Program-made: the position numbers and the translations under genes | Shown here: piece by piece, positions 1 through 11,420 of the stretch | Numbering within the stretch: the first letter of the stretch is position 1 | Layout: each line of letters begins with the position of its first letter | Notes under the pieces: model-generated | What the model saw: only the letters and a program-made list of their open reading frames with translations | Told to the model about the DNA's origin: nothing | Database searches by the model: none | Source of the DNA: Procambarus clarkii | Lineage: Eukaryota > Arthropoda > Malacostraca > Decapoda > Cambaridae | Assembly (NCBI RefSeq): GCF_040958095.1 | Contig: NC_091172.1 | Location: forward strand, 24,534,557 to 24,598,556 | DNA: 64,000 bases | Direction of reading: 5' to 3'

Positions 1-1296
1 GTGTTTCCCAGTACGGTTGGAAAAGGTACTGAGTGTGGTGAAAACACTGGGATTGACGAACATTGTATTGTGCGCGTTTTAAGTGTCCTGTGTCCTGTGT
101 GAAACGCGCTTATTGTAAATAAGTGTAGTAATAGTCCATATTTGCTTATATATATAAATATATTTATGGTGTTGGTAAATGCATTGGTGAAAGGAACAGT
201 GGGAGGGGAGGGTTCATCCCTCCCTTAGTCATCCATTGCATTATCTAGCCATCACCTTGAAAGCCACTACCGACTTGGGGTCGGATACAACAACTAAGGT
301 TCCTCCAACAAGAACCCATTTACTGGTCCATAGTGGCCGTAACATATACAATGATATTTGTCACTGTATTACATGATCGTTGGTGTGTGACTTTTCATTC
401 TCTGCCTATGCTATGGCTCACCGTGTAACTACATAGTCAGGTAGTTTGGGGTCACACCACCCGTACTCCAGGAGGGCGAGGGTAGGGACAACTGTGCCAA
501 CGAACTCCCAATAGTCAGTCGATTTTGGGCGCTCGTCGGCGCCAAGGTCTCTACTGGTCTTATTGACCTGCTCCGACAGTTTGGTAAGATTTATGGCTCT
601 TGGTAATATAACTTCGTATTGTTCTGTACTTTGATATTTTTATTGTCCGAGTCATTGAGTTATAATTTATATACGTTTGTTGTTAAAGTTTTCATGTCAT
701 TATTATTTTACGTGTGCCAATCAGAGGTAGTGCAGGTGTTAAAGTTTTTTATGTTTTATTAAATTAACTTTTGTTTTCGTTTTTTATTTTGACATTGATA
801 GTGTATACTTATAATAACATTATCTTATATGTGGCTCGTTTTATTTTGCATGTTGTGTTAGCAATCCATCAACTGGGTATAACTGCAGTCCTTTAATTAT
901 CATAACAGTAGTGACCTGGGTGTTGTTGCAAGTGTTGCAGAGCCACTTATATTGTGTGCTGTGTCGTGACGTCACTACACCCAACGGGACTCGGTACAGA
1001 CTACACTTCGTCTCCTACCGAGAGGCATTCAGTAATCTACCGAAGAGCAGGATTCGCTAATTAATTCGGTCAACTACCACAATGTTCAATGTGGATTATG
1101 ATTCTTTATAATTTTTCGAAATGTTTTGATCTAATTTGATCATTTCAATAATCTTTATTTTGATCTAATTTGATCATTTCAATAATCCTCATAAACAACA
1201 CTTTATTATCACAATACAATATTATTTGTAAAGTAGTTGTATCATCTTGACTGAGAAATTATTCACTTTCTGATGGTATTTTACTTTCCTTTTCAG
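1..1296. other. AT-rich sequence without recognisable gene
   Basis: No open frame or known repeat is recognisable. The only internal structure I see is a 30-bp segment occurring twice at a 34-bp offset (1124-1153 and 1158-1187, core TTTTGATCTAATTTGATCAT). It could be intron or intergenic DNA. Confidence 0.5.
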
Positions 1297-1353
1297 GTAA
1301 ATACAGGCAAGAGTGAAGCGGTGGAGGACGGCTTCTGTGGCTAAGGGTGACAG
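1297..1353 (+). other. Candidate non-coding or terminal exon (splice-site evidence only)
   Basis: A strong acceptor (TTTTACTTTCCTTTTCAG, ending at 1296) is followed 57 bp later by a donor-like CAG|GTAATG at 1353/1354. All three frames contain a stop; the first frame reads 15 codons to TAA. If spliced, it would be a UTR exon or a last coding exon rather than an internal coding exon. Splice motifs of this quality occur by chance in 64 kb, so confidence is low. Confidence 0.15.
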
Positions 1354-1361
1354 GTAATGTC

Positions 1362-1418
1362 TTACTGCTGCTGCTGCTGCTGCTGTTGCCCTGCACGAGC
1401 TGCTCCTGCTGTGCTGCC

Positions 1419-1511
<93 letters not shown>
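1362..1511. repeat. CTG run followed by (GT)n microsatellite
   Basis: CTG triplets at about 1362-1388 are followed by a nearly pure GT array at 1421-1511, interrupted once by GC. The short open frame across it is a repeat artefact. Confidence 0.95.
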
Positions 1512-1573
1512 ATGGTTCCAGCCCCGTTATTATCCTGTAAGTTATTCAGTTATTAAGTGGCCAGGTTCTCGCA

Positions 1574-1760
1574 GTGTTCAAGATAGCCCTTGATAAATAC
1601 CTCCTAACGATATCTGATCAACCAATTCACCCGTCAGGCTGCGAGCAGCCGCGTCCAACAACCTGCTTGACCAGACCATCAACCAGGAGGCCTAGTCGGA
1701 GACCGACCCGCGAGGACATTGATCCTCGGAAACAACGCAGGCTGTGTCACGAAGACTTAA
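1574..1760 (+). mobile_element. LINE family B 3' end (decayed)
   Basis: The + strand reads FKIALDKYL..ISDQP, matching the FKRKLDTFL..VPDQP tail of the family B reverse transcriptase at 25.5 kb. It is followed by a 3' tail (AGGAGGCCTAGTCGGAGACC and onward) shared with 13.47 kb. It is a 5'-truncated, dead copy. Confidence 0.6.
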
Positions 1761-1842
1761 CCCGAGGTCTCCATCTCGCTGTCATCTGTTATCTTAATGG
1801 AATTTTCTAATATCTTAGTTTGCTAAATTTCAGTAAACTATG

Positions 1843-2280
1843 CAGTGTGGTGGCTCTTGTTACCACTGTTTGTTCCAGTGTGGTGGCTCTTGTTACCACT
1901 GTTCCAGTGTGGTGGCTCTTGTTACCGCTGTTCCAGTGTGGTGGCTCTTGTTACCGCTGTTCCAGTGTGGTGGCTCTTGTTACCGCTGTTCCAGTGTGGT
2001 GGCTCTTGTTATCACTGTTCCAGTGTGGTGGCTCTTGTTACCACTGTTCCAGTGTGGTGGCTCTTGTTACCGCTGTTCCAGTGTGGTGGCTCTTGTTACC
2101 GCTGTTCCAGTGTGGTGGCTCTTGTTACCGCTGTTTGTTCCAGTGTGGTGGCTCTTGTTACCACTGTTCCAGTGTGGTGGCTCTTGTTACCACTGTTCCA
2201 GTGTGGTGGCTCTTGTTATCACTGTTCCAGTGTGGTGGCTCTTGTTATCACTGTTCCAGTGTGGTGGCTCTTGTTACCAC
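1843..2280. repeat. 29-bp minisatellite, about 15 copies
   Basis: The unit core is CCAGTGTGGTGGCTCTTGTT followed by ACCGCTGTT or ACCACTGTT. Two units carry a 3-bp TTG insertion. Because 29 is not a multiple of three, all three forward frames are open and cycle through the same peptides; none is taken as a gene. Confidence 0.95.
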
Positions 2281-2724
2281 TCCTGCCTTATCATACTTCA
2301 AAACTCACTATTCATAAACGGAAGAAGTTCTCCCTCACAATCTCACTCATGTGGGTGTGAGGTGTGAGCTTGTTCTGTTCTACTTGTACTCGTCCTGTGT
2401 CACTTGTGCTTCTCATTAAGTATCTTTTATGTCGTGATCAGATCTTCTCTGGCTCTGAAATTTCCAACTATGTGAGGCTCAGTTGCTGGTGTCTCTTATG
2501 GAAGCTTTCATGGAGCTTCTCTTGGAACATGTCGTGGAACCTGTTATATGGAACCTGTTCAATGGAACCTGTCATATGGAACCTGTTATGGAGACTCTCC
2601 TTAAGCCTGTTCTTTGAACTTTCTCAATCATCTGTTTCTATCTTTTACTATGTTGGTTCCCTGCTGATGCTGAGTTAGTGAGAGGGAGGAGAGACTAGCG
2701 GGAAGGAGGAGTGGTGGGATGGAT

Positions 2725-2764
2725 GAAGTGGACGTTATGAGGCCTTCCTCATAACGTCCACTTC
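2725..2764. repeat. Perfect 18-bp stem hairpin
   Basis: Left arm 2725-2742 (GAAGTGGACGTTATGAGG) is the exact reverse complement of 2747-2764, with the 4-nt loop CCTT. No terminator or gene context is evident. Confidence 0.9.
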
Positions 2765-2974
2765 CTTCATATGTGGGTGGTAAGGGGGAGAATGATCGGA
2801 CGAGTACCAGACCTGAAGGAGGGAAAGGAGGTGAGATGGGAGGGAGCGAGGTAGTGAGGGGAGGAGGGAGAGGAACAGAGAGAGGGAGAGGAGGAGGGAG
2901 AGAGCTGTAGAGGTATCGGGTGACAGTGGGCGTAACACGGGTATACTGTTGCTCCACTGACCGTGGACCCCTCT

Positions 2975-3180
2975 GGGCAAGGACACGTGCCCCGGGGTCC
3001 TGGGCAAGGACACGTGCCCCGGGGTCCTGGGCAAGGACACGTGCCCCGGGGTCCTGGGCAAGGACACGTGCCCCAGGGTCCTGGGCAAGGACACGTGCCC
3101 CGGGGTCCTGGGCAAGGACACGTGCCCCAGGGTCCTGGGCAAGGACATGTGCCCCAGGGTCCTGGGCAAGGACACGTGAC
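2975..3180. repeat. 27-bp minisatellite, 8 copies
   Basis: The unit starts GGGCAAGGACACGTGCCCCG and ends GGGTCCT; some copies have CAGG for CGGG. Each unit carries the E-box palindrome CACGTG. The length keeps frame, which explains the GQGHVPRGP peptide repeats. Confidence 0.95.
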
Positions 3181-3206
3181 CTCTTACCATGATGACCTAT
3201 TGCCCG

Positions 3207-3262
3207 GGGTGCTTGCGGGGGTTGAGCTCAGGCTCTTTGGTCCCGCCTCTCAACTGTCAATC
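3207..3262 (-). mobile_element. LINE family A 3' UTR fragment
   Basis: The stretch GGTGCTTGCGGGGGTTGAGC through CTCAACTGTCAATC matches the 3' untranslated tail of the family A element at 23.5 kb. Only the tail is present. It lies between the 27-bp array and a SINE. Confidence 0.7.
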
Positions 3263-3287
3263 TTTTTTTTCACACACACACACAACC

Positions 3288-3475
3288 ACACCTCCAGGAA
3301 GCAGCCCGTAACAGCTGTCTAACTCCCAGGTACCTATTTACTGCTGGGTAACAGGTGCATCAGGGTGAAAGAAACTGTGCCCATTTGTTTCAAACTCCAC
3401 CGGGGATCGAACACGGAACCTCAGGACTACGAAACCGAAGAGTGTCCACTCAGCTGACAGGGCCCTGACAGCTGA
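3288..3475 (-). mobile_element. SINE1 (tRNA-derived), partial
   Basis: Read on the minus strand it has a B-box (GGTTC then GATCCCC), the body segment TTTCTTTCACCCTGATGCAC and the GGGCTGCTTCC element found in the copies at 11, 52.5 and 58.8 kb. The A-box head is diverged, and the shared 3' tail is lost next to a short AC run. Confidence 0.75.
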
Positions 3476-3485
3476 GCGCGCGCGC

Positions 3486-3521
<36 letters not shown>

Positions 3522-3562
3522 CGGGACTCATGGGGTGTGTGGCCTGGGGGGGGGGGGGGGGT
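3476..3562. repeat. (GC)n-(GT)n microsatellite and G run
   Basis: Alternating GC changes to GT at 3476-3521, a pattern favourable to Z-DNA. A G run lies at about 3547-3562. Confidence 0.9.
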
Positions 3563-3827
3563 CGGGTACACCCTATCCGCCTCCCAGTTCCAAAGTGACG
3601 CAGAATTGCCCCATAACTCCTCAACCATCGTCCACCATTACAACACCCATGAATACAATTAACTGGAAACACTTTTGTGTTAATAAACTAGTTTAGAAAA
3701 GTGGTTGGGTGAGAGCAGGGGCCGGGCATGACCCGAAAATGTGGAGGAAACCTTCACGAAAAATACATTTTTCAGGCCTCCGGTTATTCCTGTTTATTTA
3801 GCGGGGTGGGTTACGCCTCTATGGGTG

Positions 3828-4600
3828 GAGCGTGTCTGTACCTGCCTGGAGCGTGTCTGTACCTGCCTGGAGCGTGTCTGTACCTGCTTGGAGTGTGTCT
3901 GTACCTGCCTGGAGCGTGTCTGTACCTGCCTGGAGCGTGTCTGTACCTGCTTGGAGTGTGTCTGTACCTGCCTGGAGCGTGTCTGTACCTGCCTGGAGCG
4001 TGTCTGTACCTGCCTGGAGCGTGTCTGTAACTGCCTGGAGCGTGTCTGTACCTGCCTGGAGTGTGTCTGTACCTGCCTGGAGCGTGTCTGTACCTGCCTG
4101 GAGCGTGTCTGTACCTGCTTGGAGTGTGTCTGTACCTGCCTGGAGCGTGTCTGTACCTGCCTGGAGCGTGTCTGTAACTGCCTGGAGCGTGTCTGTACCT
4201 GCCTGGAGTGTGTCTGTACCTGCCTGGAGCGTGTCTGTACCTGCCTGGAGCGTGTCTGTACCTGCCTGGAGCGTGTCTGTACCTGCCTAGAGTGTGTCTG
4301 TACCGGCCTGGAGCGTGTCTGTACCTGCCTGGAGCGTGTCTGTACCTGCCTGGAGTGTGTCTGTACCGGCCTGGAGTGTGTCTGTACCTGCCTGGAGCGT
4401 GTCTGTACCTGCCTGGAGCGTGTCTGTACCTGTCTGGAGCGTGTCTGTACCGGCCTGGAGTGTGTCTGTACCTGCCTGGAGCGTGTCTGTACCTGCCTGG
4501 AGTATCTGTACCTGTCTGGAGCGTGTCTGTACCTGCCTGGAGCGTGTCTGTACCTGCCTGGAGCGTGTCTGTACCTGCCTAGAGTGTGTCTGTACCGTCT
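3828..4600. repeat. 21-bp minisatellite, about 37 copies
   Basis: The unit is GAGCGTGTCTGTACCTGCCT plus G. Variants are C/T in GAGCG, TGCTTG for TGCCTG, and CCGG or CTGT for CCTG. At 4501-4512 one unit is shortened. The in-frame peptide is LERVCTC. The 371-aa frame over it starts and ends in unrelated DNA and lacks gene features. Confidence 0.95.
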
Positions 4601-4682
4601 GACAGCAGACGCCATTAAGGCTCGTCCAAGAAGCCGCAGGAGGACTCGGCCGGCGAGAAAGCGAGTGTCAGTATCCTGTAAC

Positions 4683-4870
4683 TCGAGCCCCACACTCCCA
4701 CACCTGCCTCCAACACTCCCACACCTTCCTCCAACACTCCCACACCTTCCTCCCACACTCCCACTCCCCTCCCTCGGCGTTCACAGATCAACACTTGCGT
4801 TCACTGGTCTCTATTGGCGTTCAGTGCTCCTACTTGGCGTTCACAAGTCCCCCTAAGCGTTCACATGTCG
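4683..4870. repeat. Degenerate short tandem repeats
   Basis: A C-rich 21-bp unit (CTCCCACACCTTCCTCCAAC) repeats about four times at 4683-4760. A degenerate 23-25-bp unit around GGCGTTCACAGGTC follows to about 4870. Confidence 0.6.
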
Positions 4871-5136
4871 CCCTGAGCCGTCAGAAGTTAACGTCCGTGA
4901 CGTTCATAGGTCGTCCCCGGTGTTCAGACTTCGTCCTTGATGTTCGTACGTGGTCCTCGGGGGTTGAGAGGTTGTGGTGGGCGGTGAGCGGCGCCCACGG
5001 GGAGGCCAGAGGACGCCCGCGGCAACAGCGGTAATTATGCAGAGTGGTGGAGAGCGTCTCCTGGGGGCCTTGTCCTGCTCTCGTCCTCGTGGGTCAGACT
5101 CCACGCTTCATACATGCATTATCACTCGGGAATATT

Positions 5137-5138
<2 letters not shown>

Positions 5139-5224
<86 letters not shown>
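5139..5224. repeat. (TG)n microsatellite
   Basis: A pure TG array abuts the 5' break of the LINE family A copy that follows. Confidence 0.95.
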
Positions 5225-5225
<1 letters not shown>

Positions 5226-5377
5226 ACTTCAGGAACAGGTTGTGGAAGCAAATACTATCCATAATTTTAAAACCAGGTATGATAGGGAAATGGGACAGGA
5301 GTCATTGCTGTAAACAACCGATGCTGGAAAGGCGGGATCCAAGAGTCAATGCTCGATCCTGCAGACACAACTAGGTG

Positions 5378-5378
<1 letters not shown>
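5225..5378 (+). mobile_element. LINE family A 3' end, 5'-truncated
   Basis: The frame VVEANTIHNFKTRYDREMGQ ends at a stop at 5311-5313. It matches the VVEADSIHSFKCRYDRAQ C-terminus of the family A reverse transcriptase at 23.6 kb. The 3' tail AGGCGGGATCCAAGAG ends in CAACTAGGTGAGTACACAC, which runs directly into an AC array. Both flanks are CA/TG microsatellites. Confidence 0.85.

Positions 5379-5470
<92 letters not shown>
5379..5470. repeat. (AC)n microsatellite
   Basis: A pure AC array continues the GTGAGTACACAC end of the LINE tail. Confidence 0.95.
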
Positions 5471-5475
<5 letters not shown>

Positions 5476-6133
5476 TCTATATTTATACACATAATTTTTT
5501 GGGAACATTATTTCCCCCCTTTCCCTTATCTCCTCCAAGTGACAAAGGCACTAGGAGGAGAGAAAGAAATATATTTAACATTAAAAGATGTAACACAGAT
5601 GGAAATACCTGATATCGCCGCTCTGGCAGAGACAGAACTCGAAGAAACTTCTTTATAATGAGGTAATATTCCCGAGGGCCGCTCAGTATGTATACACGAG
5701 AGAGAAAAACGTGAGAAGGTGAAGCCGTCACTGTGTAAGCAAGTGTATATTGACAGCAAGAAACTGTCGGTATACAGGAAGTAATCCCCTGGGGTGTTGC
5801 CACGAGGGCTGAACACCTTCAACCAGGCAAACAACATGATACTCATAATTGCATTCCACCAACAAACAATTGGACAAAGAAATAGTCAACAAGCGAGAGG
5901 GTATACTAATAATTATTATTATGAGAGATAATGACAAGGGCAGATAGAGATAAAGTACAATCGCTGGTACCTGGAGACTTTAATTTAAAAGTAAAAATAG
6001 ATTGGGAGGCCTTCGGTGCAAAGACGGAACATTCTGGACTGGCAGATAGATTCATGAACCTCTGAAGACATTAATGTATCAACATGTTAAACCGTTAAAC
6101 AGCCAACGATAATAAAGATAGAAGATATTCTAT

Positions 6134-6135
<2 letters not shown>

Positions 6136-6194
<59 letters not shown>
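6136..6194. repeat. (AT)n microsatellite
   Basis: A pure AT array lies between the endonuclease and reverse transcriptase remnants of the decayed LINE. Confidence 0.95.
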
Positions 6195-6196
<2 letters not shown>

Positions 6197-7579
6197 AAAA
6201 GAGGAAGAGCTTTCCGACCTACTTATAAGAGCGACCAGGTACTCCTAGAAATAAAATACGCAGTTTGCTATAATATAAACGAAAATGAGAAAAGTGAGAT
6301 TGCAGAGAAACTCGACTTCAACAGAGGACATTACGGGAGCCCGAGACTTGCATGCCAACTTTAGCGAGAGATACATGATGGTAGGTGGCCAAAAATTTGT
6401 ACCAAAGCAGAGACACAGATCTAGAAAACAGGACTAGTTGAATTGAGAGTGCGAGAGGACCAGAGAGCAAGACACAAGAATGGAATAAATATAGGAAGAG
6501 GCCAAGACAAACTTACAAGCAATACAAATATATATGAGGAACAGCGACACAGAAGAGAGAAGAGAGACGGAAACTGTGATAAACGTATAGCAGACAAATG
6601 TAAAATAGAACCCCGGATTATTCTATATATATTCACGAAACTCAAAGTGCATGTGAAAGACAAAGTCCAAAGACTGAAAGTGAATGACAGACCCACACAG
6701 AGACTGAAAACGAAATGTGTGAAATACTAAACGAACGGTTACAAAAACCGTTTCAGAAAACGGGCTTCAATAACCAACTTTCGAACACAACATAGAATAC
6801 CTAGAGAAAGACTGTTGAAGGAGTTAAGCAGGAACAAAAGCAGCCCGGCCAGATTGAGTCTTGCCTCGTGTTCAAAACAAGTGCACATCCGAGACTAACG
6901 ACCCAACACACACCGTTACAAACAAGCAACCTCGCGGACACGTGAGAAAAAGCAAACATAGTTCTAATCTATACAAAGGAAGCGGAGTAAACACTGTAAA
7001 TTGAGAACCGGTATTATCGACATGTTTGTTACTAAAATTCTTAGTAAAAATAATTCAAATTAAATGGGCAAAATACCTTGAAAGGAACGATATAAGAAAC
7101 GGATGGTCGTGCATAACAAGTATTTTGAGCTTTTGTGCTAATTCAAGAAAGAACAGGATGGACCGACTGAATCGACCTCCATTTACGCAAAAAAAAGCCT
7201 TTGACAAAGTCCCACGCAAAGCTGTTTTAGAAGCTAGAACACTTAAAAAAAGGAACGACGGGCAAACCTTTCACATAGACCAAACAGATTTTAAGAACTA
7301 GAATGTCGCCATCAGAGGCACTATATTAGACTGGAGGAACGGCACTAGAGGAGTGCCACAGTGCCCGGTGATGTTCACTATATAGATAAGCTACCAGAAG
7401 GTATTTCCAGTTCCATGAATATGTTCACAGGTGATGCTGTTACCAGTGGGCGAGTAACAGTATTAGATGGTGAACAAACTCCTTTTGTTGATGAACAACA
7501 GTGTAACCTTTGATGAACAAAGTTTACATAGTTGTTTAAGATGGATCTACTTGGAACAAAACGTTCCAAGTTTTGGAAG

Positions 7580-7622
7580 ACTGACCATGTCTAGGTCAGA
7601 CATAGACCTAGACATGGTCAGT
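7580..7622. repeat. Perfect 18-bp stem hairpin
   Basis: Arms 7580-7597 (ACTGACCATGTCTAGGTC) and 7605-7622 are exact reverse complements with a 7-nt loop. A 9-bp hairpin (ACTTGGAAC/GTTCCAAGT) lies just upstream at 7549-7571. Both lie inside the decayed LINE. Confidence 0.9.
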
Positions 7623-8287
7623 TATTAAGTAATTGGAACAAGACACACGAAAGGAGGTAAAATTTTTAGTGTGGAATAGGAGAAAAGATATGACAAAAGT
7701 ACTGAGATCAAGAGGTGGTTGTGGAAAGTAAACTCTCAACAGATAACGACGTAAAGAGACATCGTGAAGGGAGCCTGGCTTCGCTTGCAACTTCAAAATC
7801 ACTTTTATATACGTAATTATGGAAATCCTAAAAAAATTATTCAGGACATTCCTGAGACCCAAAGTGGAGTATGCGGCAGTGGTATGGTGTATGTTCAAAA
7901 AAATACATGAACAAAATAGAAAAAGGTACTAAGTCACATTACCAAATGCGTTCCAGACTTAAAAAAAACTTATGAGGAAAAACGATGCTTTAGAAATGCA
8001 AATAAAACTAATAGATAAAAAAAGGAGATATGATCACCTCATTCAAAATTGCGACCGAAATCGATGAATTTGATGAAGAGGTATTTTTTTAAACTGCACC
8101 GTCTAGAACAAGAGACCGCAGTCTTAAGTAAGTTTACATAGCGAAGATGTCGAAAAGATATCCGAAAGTTCTATTTTTGTGAACGGAGTTGTGGAAGTGA
8201 GAACGCCTTGGATTTCTGGACCCTCAATAGTGTCAAAGTGTCATATGACAAAGGTGATAGAGAAGACGGACTCGAAGTATCACCCAT

Positions 8288-8620
8288 TCTGATCCATTTA
8301 AAACATTACCCTTTTTGAAACCTTATACTCATTTAAAAGTTACCCATTTTGAAACCTTATACTCATTTAAAAGTTACCCATTTTGAAACCTTATACTCAT
8401 TTAAAAGTTACCCATTTTGAAACCTTATACTCATTTAAAAGTTACCCATTTTGAAACCTTATATTCATTTAAAAATTACCCATTTTGAAACCTTATACTC
8501 ATTTAAAAGTTACCCATTTTGATGCCTAACCCATTTTGAAACCTTACACATTTTGAAAGTTACCCATTTTGAAACCTTATCCATCTTGAAAATTACCCCA
8601 TTTTTCAAACCTTACCTATT
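8288..8620. repeat. 34-bp AT-rich minisatellite
   Basis: The unit holds TTAAAAGTTACCCATTTTGA then AACCTTATACTCA. About six good copies are followed by increasingly diverged, shortened ones. No frame is open. Confidence 0.9.
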
Positions 8621-8629
8621 TTTACACCT

Positions 8630-9370
8630 TGCCCCATTTCAGCGTCTCTGCTGAAAGCGAAATTGTTTGTGTGACTGCATTATGAGGCAACCCGCAAGGT
8701 GACCTTTGTTGACAGAGGTCAGTGAGGCGTGAGGTGAGGACCTCGCGGACAATATTGCTCTCCAGGGGAACCTCCAACAACCTGCTGGCCACAAAAGTTT
8801 CATTGCTCCAAACTCTTGCGCTCGGCGTTAGAAAATAGTTGTGTTTGACCCTGCGCTATCCCGCTCTTTGATATTATTGTTGTTATTATTATTATTATGT
8901 TTATTATTTTGATTAATATAACCACATATAACCAGGTGATGTTGATGGGGTTATCGAAGCCACATTAACGTAAGGGACAGCGTTCGAGCCCCTGGAGCTC
9001 CACCTCTACGATAACCTTACGATAACCTAATTGCGAGGTGGGTTGAAGCGGCCGTAATATCTCATTTTGGTATTGTTGGTATTGTTGTGATGATTTTGTG
9101 GTGGTACTTGTTGCTGTTATCTGTTGTTCGTGTTATGCCGTTGTCTGTTGTTCGTGCTGCTGTTGTCTCTCCAGCCTCCGAGTATCCTCCCTGGGGTGAG
9201 AATCTGAGCTTAATCTCCAGAGATCATGTCAAGTCTTCCGGGGGGAATTTTCCCTGTACCTTTCCGCCCCCGCCCCCCCCCCCTTTTCTCAAAGGAATTT
9301 TCCTCCTGCCTTTTGCCAGTATTTCCTGAGGCCAACATTTCTGAGTGGTACTTCTGTTATTAAATTCCCT
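8630..9370. other. No recognisable gene
   Basis: Mixed sequence with a degenerate ATT/GTT stretch near 8870-8905, a polyC run near 9267-9286 and short GTT-rich DNA. The 80-aa frame at 9087-9329 has no recognisable domain. Confidence 0.5.
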
Positions 9371-9373
9371 CTC

Positions 9374-9504
<131 letters not shown>

Positions 9505-9649
9505 TTTATCTCTATTTTCTGGTGAAAAGTTTTGGAGATTGTGTATCGCAGATGGCTGGACGTCCTGGTGTGGAAGCTCCCTCTGGGATGGATTCTGTTA
9601 GGGTGTAATCCAATTGTGGCTGCGGGAGGCGGGTATCCTTGATGTGGGG

Positions 9650-9889
9650 GCGGGTTAACTTGTTGCTGGCGAGCGGGTAACATGGTCGGTGACCGGGTGG
9701 CGGGTAGTGGAGGTTGGTTGTGGGGATGGTAGGGTTCCTGGTTGTGGCAGGTGGGGGAACCTACTGGTGGTGATGGTGGTGGTGTGGGAGGGGGTGGAGG
9801 GGTGGGGGGTTGTTCACCTGGTGGTAAGACAGAGGCGGGGAGCGGGTGAGATGGTATCGGGGGGGGGGTGGCTTGGGAACTAGGGAAGG
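9650..9889. repeat. G-rich low-complexity tract
   Basis: Degenerate GGTGG and GGGG runs on the + strand with no fixed period. No gene is seen. Confidence 0.6.
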
Positions 9890-9972
9890 GAACTATCAGG
9901 GGGAAAGCGCCAAGCCATTACAACTATATAGCACTGGGAAGGGGTCAGGATAAGGATTTGGGATGGGACGGG
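9890..9972 (-). mobile_element. SINE3 3' part
   Basis: Read on the minus strand it contains CCCATCCCAAATCCTTATCC and then GTAATGGCTTGGCGCTTTCC. This is the body and tail shared with copies at 29.3, 31.6 and 38.9 kb. The tRNA-like head is absent. Confidence 0.75.
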
Positions 9973-10360
9973 GGGAGGGAATGGTACTAGGGGGCTGGGG
10001 AAGATGTAGACAAAATGTTGTGATGGTAGAAACTGTTGTGCAGGTTGGCTTGTACTTGCTTGTGTTGTGGTCGGTTGCACTCCATCTCGTGTGTTGTGGG
10101 CGGGTTGCACTCACAGCCCGCCCATCCACTCACCCAAATCACCACCCAGGCGCTCGTCCTCTAACCAACTTGTATTCTCGATTCTGACCTAGGTTTATTG
10201 AGGCCTTGAGGGCCATGGAAAAGAAGTTCATTTTGAATAGTGTATCAAGTGGAACAGATACTGTATTCTTGTATTCCTGATCTGAGGTAGCGCGGCGGTT
10301 TCCCTTTAATAACTTTCAAAGTTTCACTTACGAGATTTTTTTTTGTTATTATTATTATTT

Positions 10361-10528
10361 TCTACCACAGACGTGGCCGCACATTTACAATGCTAACCAG
10401 CATATATACATTTTCTTCTGTCCTCCATGGACAGGGTTAGAGATGTGTTAAACGTATAGTTCAAGGGTTTATTGAACAATCAACCACAGAAGGTGATTCG
10501 GTGCTTTTAAAATGCTAAGCTAACTTAC
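10361..10528 (+). repeat. Dispersed repeat R1, copy 1
   Basis: About 165 bp beginning TCTACCACAGACGTGGCCGC matches 46946-47121 in the same orientation, including GCTAACCAGCATATATAC and TCAACCACAGAAG. No coding potential or terminal repeat is seen, and I do not recognise the family. Confidence 0.75.
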
Positions 10529-10609
10529 GGGATGGAGAGTGAAGGGGAGCAGGTGCGTTGAGAGAATAGTGGCGTCCACAAATCAGTCTCCACTGAGGGC
10601 TCCAGCATA

Positions 10610-10862
10610 GGGATGGGCGTTTATATAAGCAGAAAGAAAGGTGCTGAAGGCCTGTTGGCCCATACCAGGCGGCTCCTATTTATATCCACCATAAACTCAG
10701 TGCATGTATATCTGTCTGAACTGCGCTGGAAACACTCCAGCGATCCCACATCTATTATGTTACACGGTAAATTTGTTCCAATAAATCAACAACCGTGTTT
10801 CCTAACGTGTGTTCTGGCGCTGACTTTGGCCTGCGTCTCTAAGCCCACTTTCCCTTTATCCT
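10610..10862 (-). repeat. Possible Penelope-like element 3' region
   Basis: The stretch GGTGCTGAAGGCCTGTTGGC then CCATAC resembles, in the same arrangement, the GTTTGTAGAAAGCCTATTGG then TCCATA just beyond the stop of the Penelope-like copies at 33.3 and 34.1 kb. The similarity is short and hand-aligned. The 83-aa frame has no domain. Confidence 0.3.
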
Positions 10863-10976
10863 AAAGTCGATTCGTCACTTCTGTATTTGTTCTTATTTGC
10901 ATATGTTTGATGAAACTATTTTCTATTCACTTTTTGCATGGTTTAAAGTATGTTATTGTTTAAGTATGTCCTGCTT

Positions 10977-11232
10977 AGAGCGCCTGACAGCTTGGTAGAC
11001 AACGCTTTGGATTCGTAGTCCTGAGGTTCCGGGTTCGATCCCCGGTAGAGGCGGAGACAAATGGGCAAAATGTTTCTTTCACCCTGATGCTCTTTACCTA
11101 GCAGGAAATAGGTACCTATGAGTTAGACAGCTGCTATGGGCTGCTTCCTTGGGATGTGTAACAAAAAGGAGGCCTGGTCGAAGACCGGGCCGTGGGGACG
11201 CTAAGCCCCGAAATCATCTGAAGATAACCTCT
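10977..11232 (+). mobile_element. SINE1 (tRNA-derived), full length
   Basis: The tRNA-like head (about 10980-11054) has an A-box-like AGCTTGGTAGA, a B-box GGTTCGATCCC and anticodon loop TTCGTAG, Thr-like but drifted. Then come the body (TTTCTTTCACCCTGATGC, AGGTACCTATGAGTTAGAC) and the tail AGGCCTGGTCGAAGACCGGG, ending CTCAAGATA. The RNA polymerase III promoter is inferred from the boxes. Confidence 0.85.
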
Positions 11233-11324
11233 CAAGATACTACTACTGGTGTGTATTTGTTGTTGTGAAACGCGGCGGGTATTGACCGTAGAGTTTACAA
11301 TTTTACTCTTGATGAAAAAAGCTA

Positions 11325-11420
11325 TGACATAGCTAGCTTTTGACACACTGTACTCCCCTTCATATAGTCTAGGGCAGCTGCACAAAGGTAGGTGTACCTC
11401 ACGTATTAATAATAATAAAA
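11325..11420 (+). mobile_element. LINE family C 3' UTR fragment
   Basis: TGACACACTGTACTCCCCTT and CATATAGTC, then GCTGCACAAA and GTACCT..GTATTA, match 43490-43565 directly downstream of the family C coding end. Only the tail is present. Confidence 0.6.

Larger units (their letters stand above)
5590..8270 (+). pseudogene. Decayed CR1-like non-LTR retrotransposon
   Basis: Scattered frames in the expected order match a LINE ORF2. An endonuclease-like PDIAALAETEL lies at about 5605 and LVPGDFNLKVKIDW at about 5970-6005 (family motifs: TETWL and GDFN). Reverse transcriptase palm KKAFDKVPRKAVLE lies at about 7192. A decayed GVPQ..V..IDKLPEGISS lies at 7350-7400, and FTGDA stands where FADDA is expected (about 7424). 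FLRPKVEYAAVVW at about 7845 and KKRRYDHLI at about 8018 match RPILEYAAPAW and RRVRGDMI of family A. Stops and frameshifts are everywhere, so it is an old dead copy. An AT array (6136-6194) interrupts it. The clade call rests on the motif style. Confidence 0.75.

Noticed and set aside
3741-4856. 371-codon open frame with LERVCTC repeats
   Set aside because: It is the translation of a 21-bp stop-free array; all other frames across the array are open too, and the flanking parts have no protein character.
10980-11054. Possible functional tRNA genes at the SINE heads (also at 31.1, 31.6, 39.3, 41.6, 52.4 and 58.9 kb)
   Set aside because: Mismatched stems, drifted anticodons and attachment to a repeated non-tRNA body show tRNA-derived SINEs, not tRNA genes.
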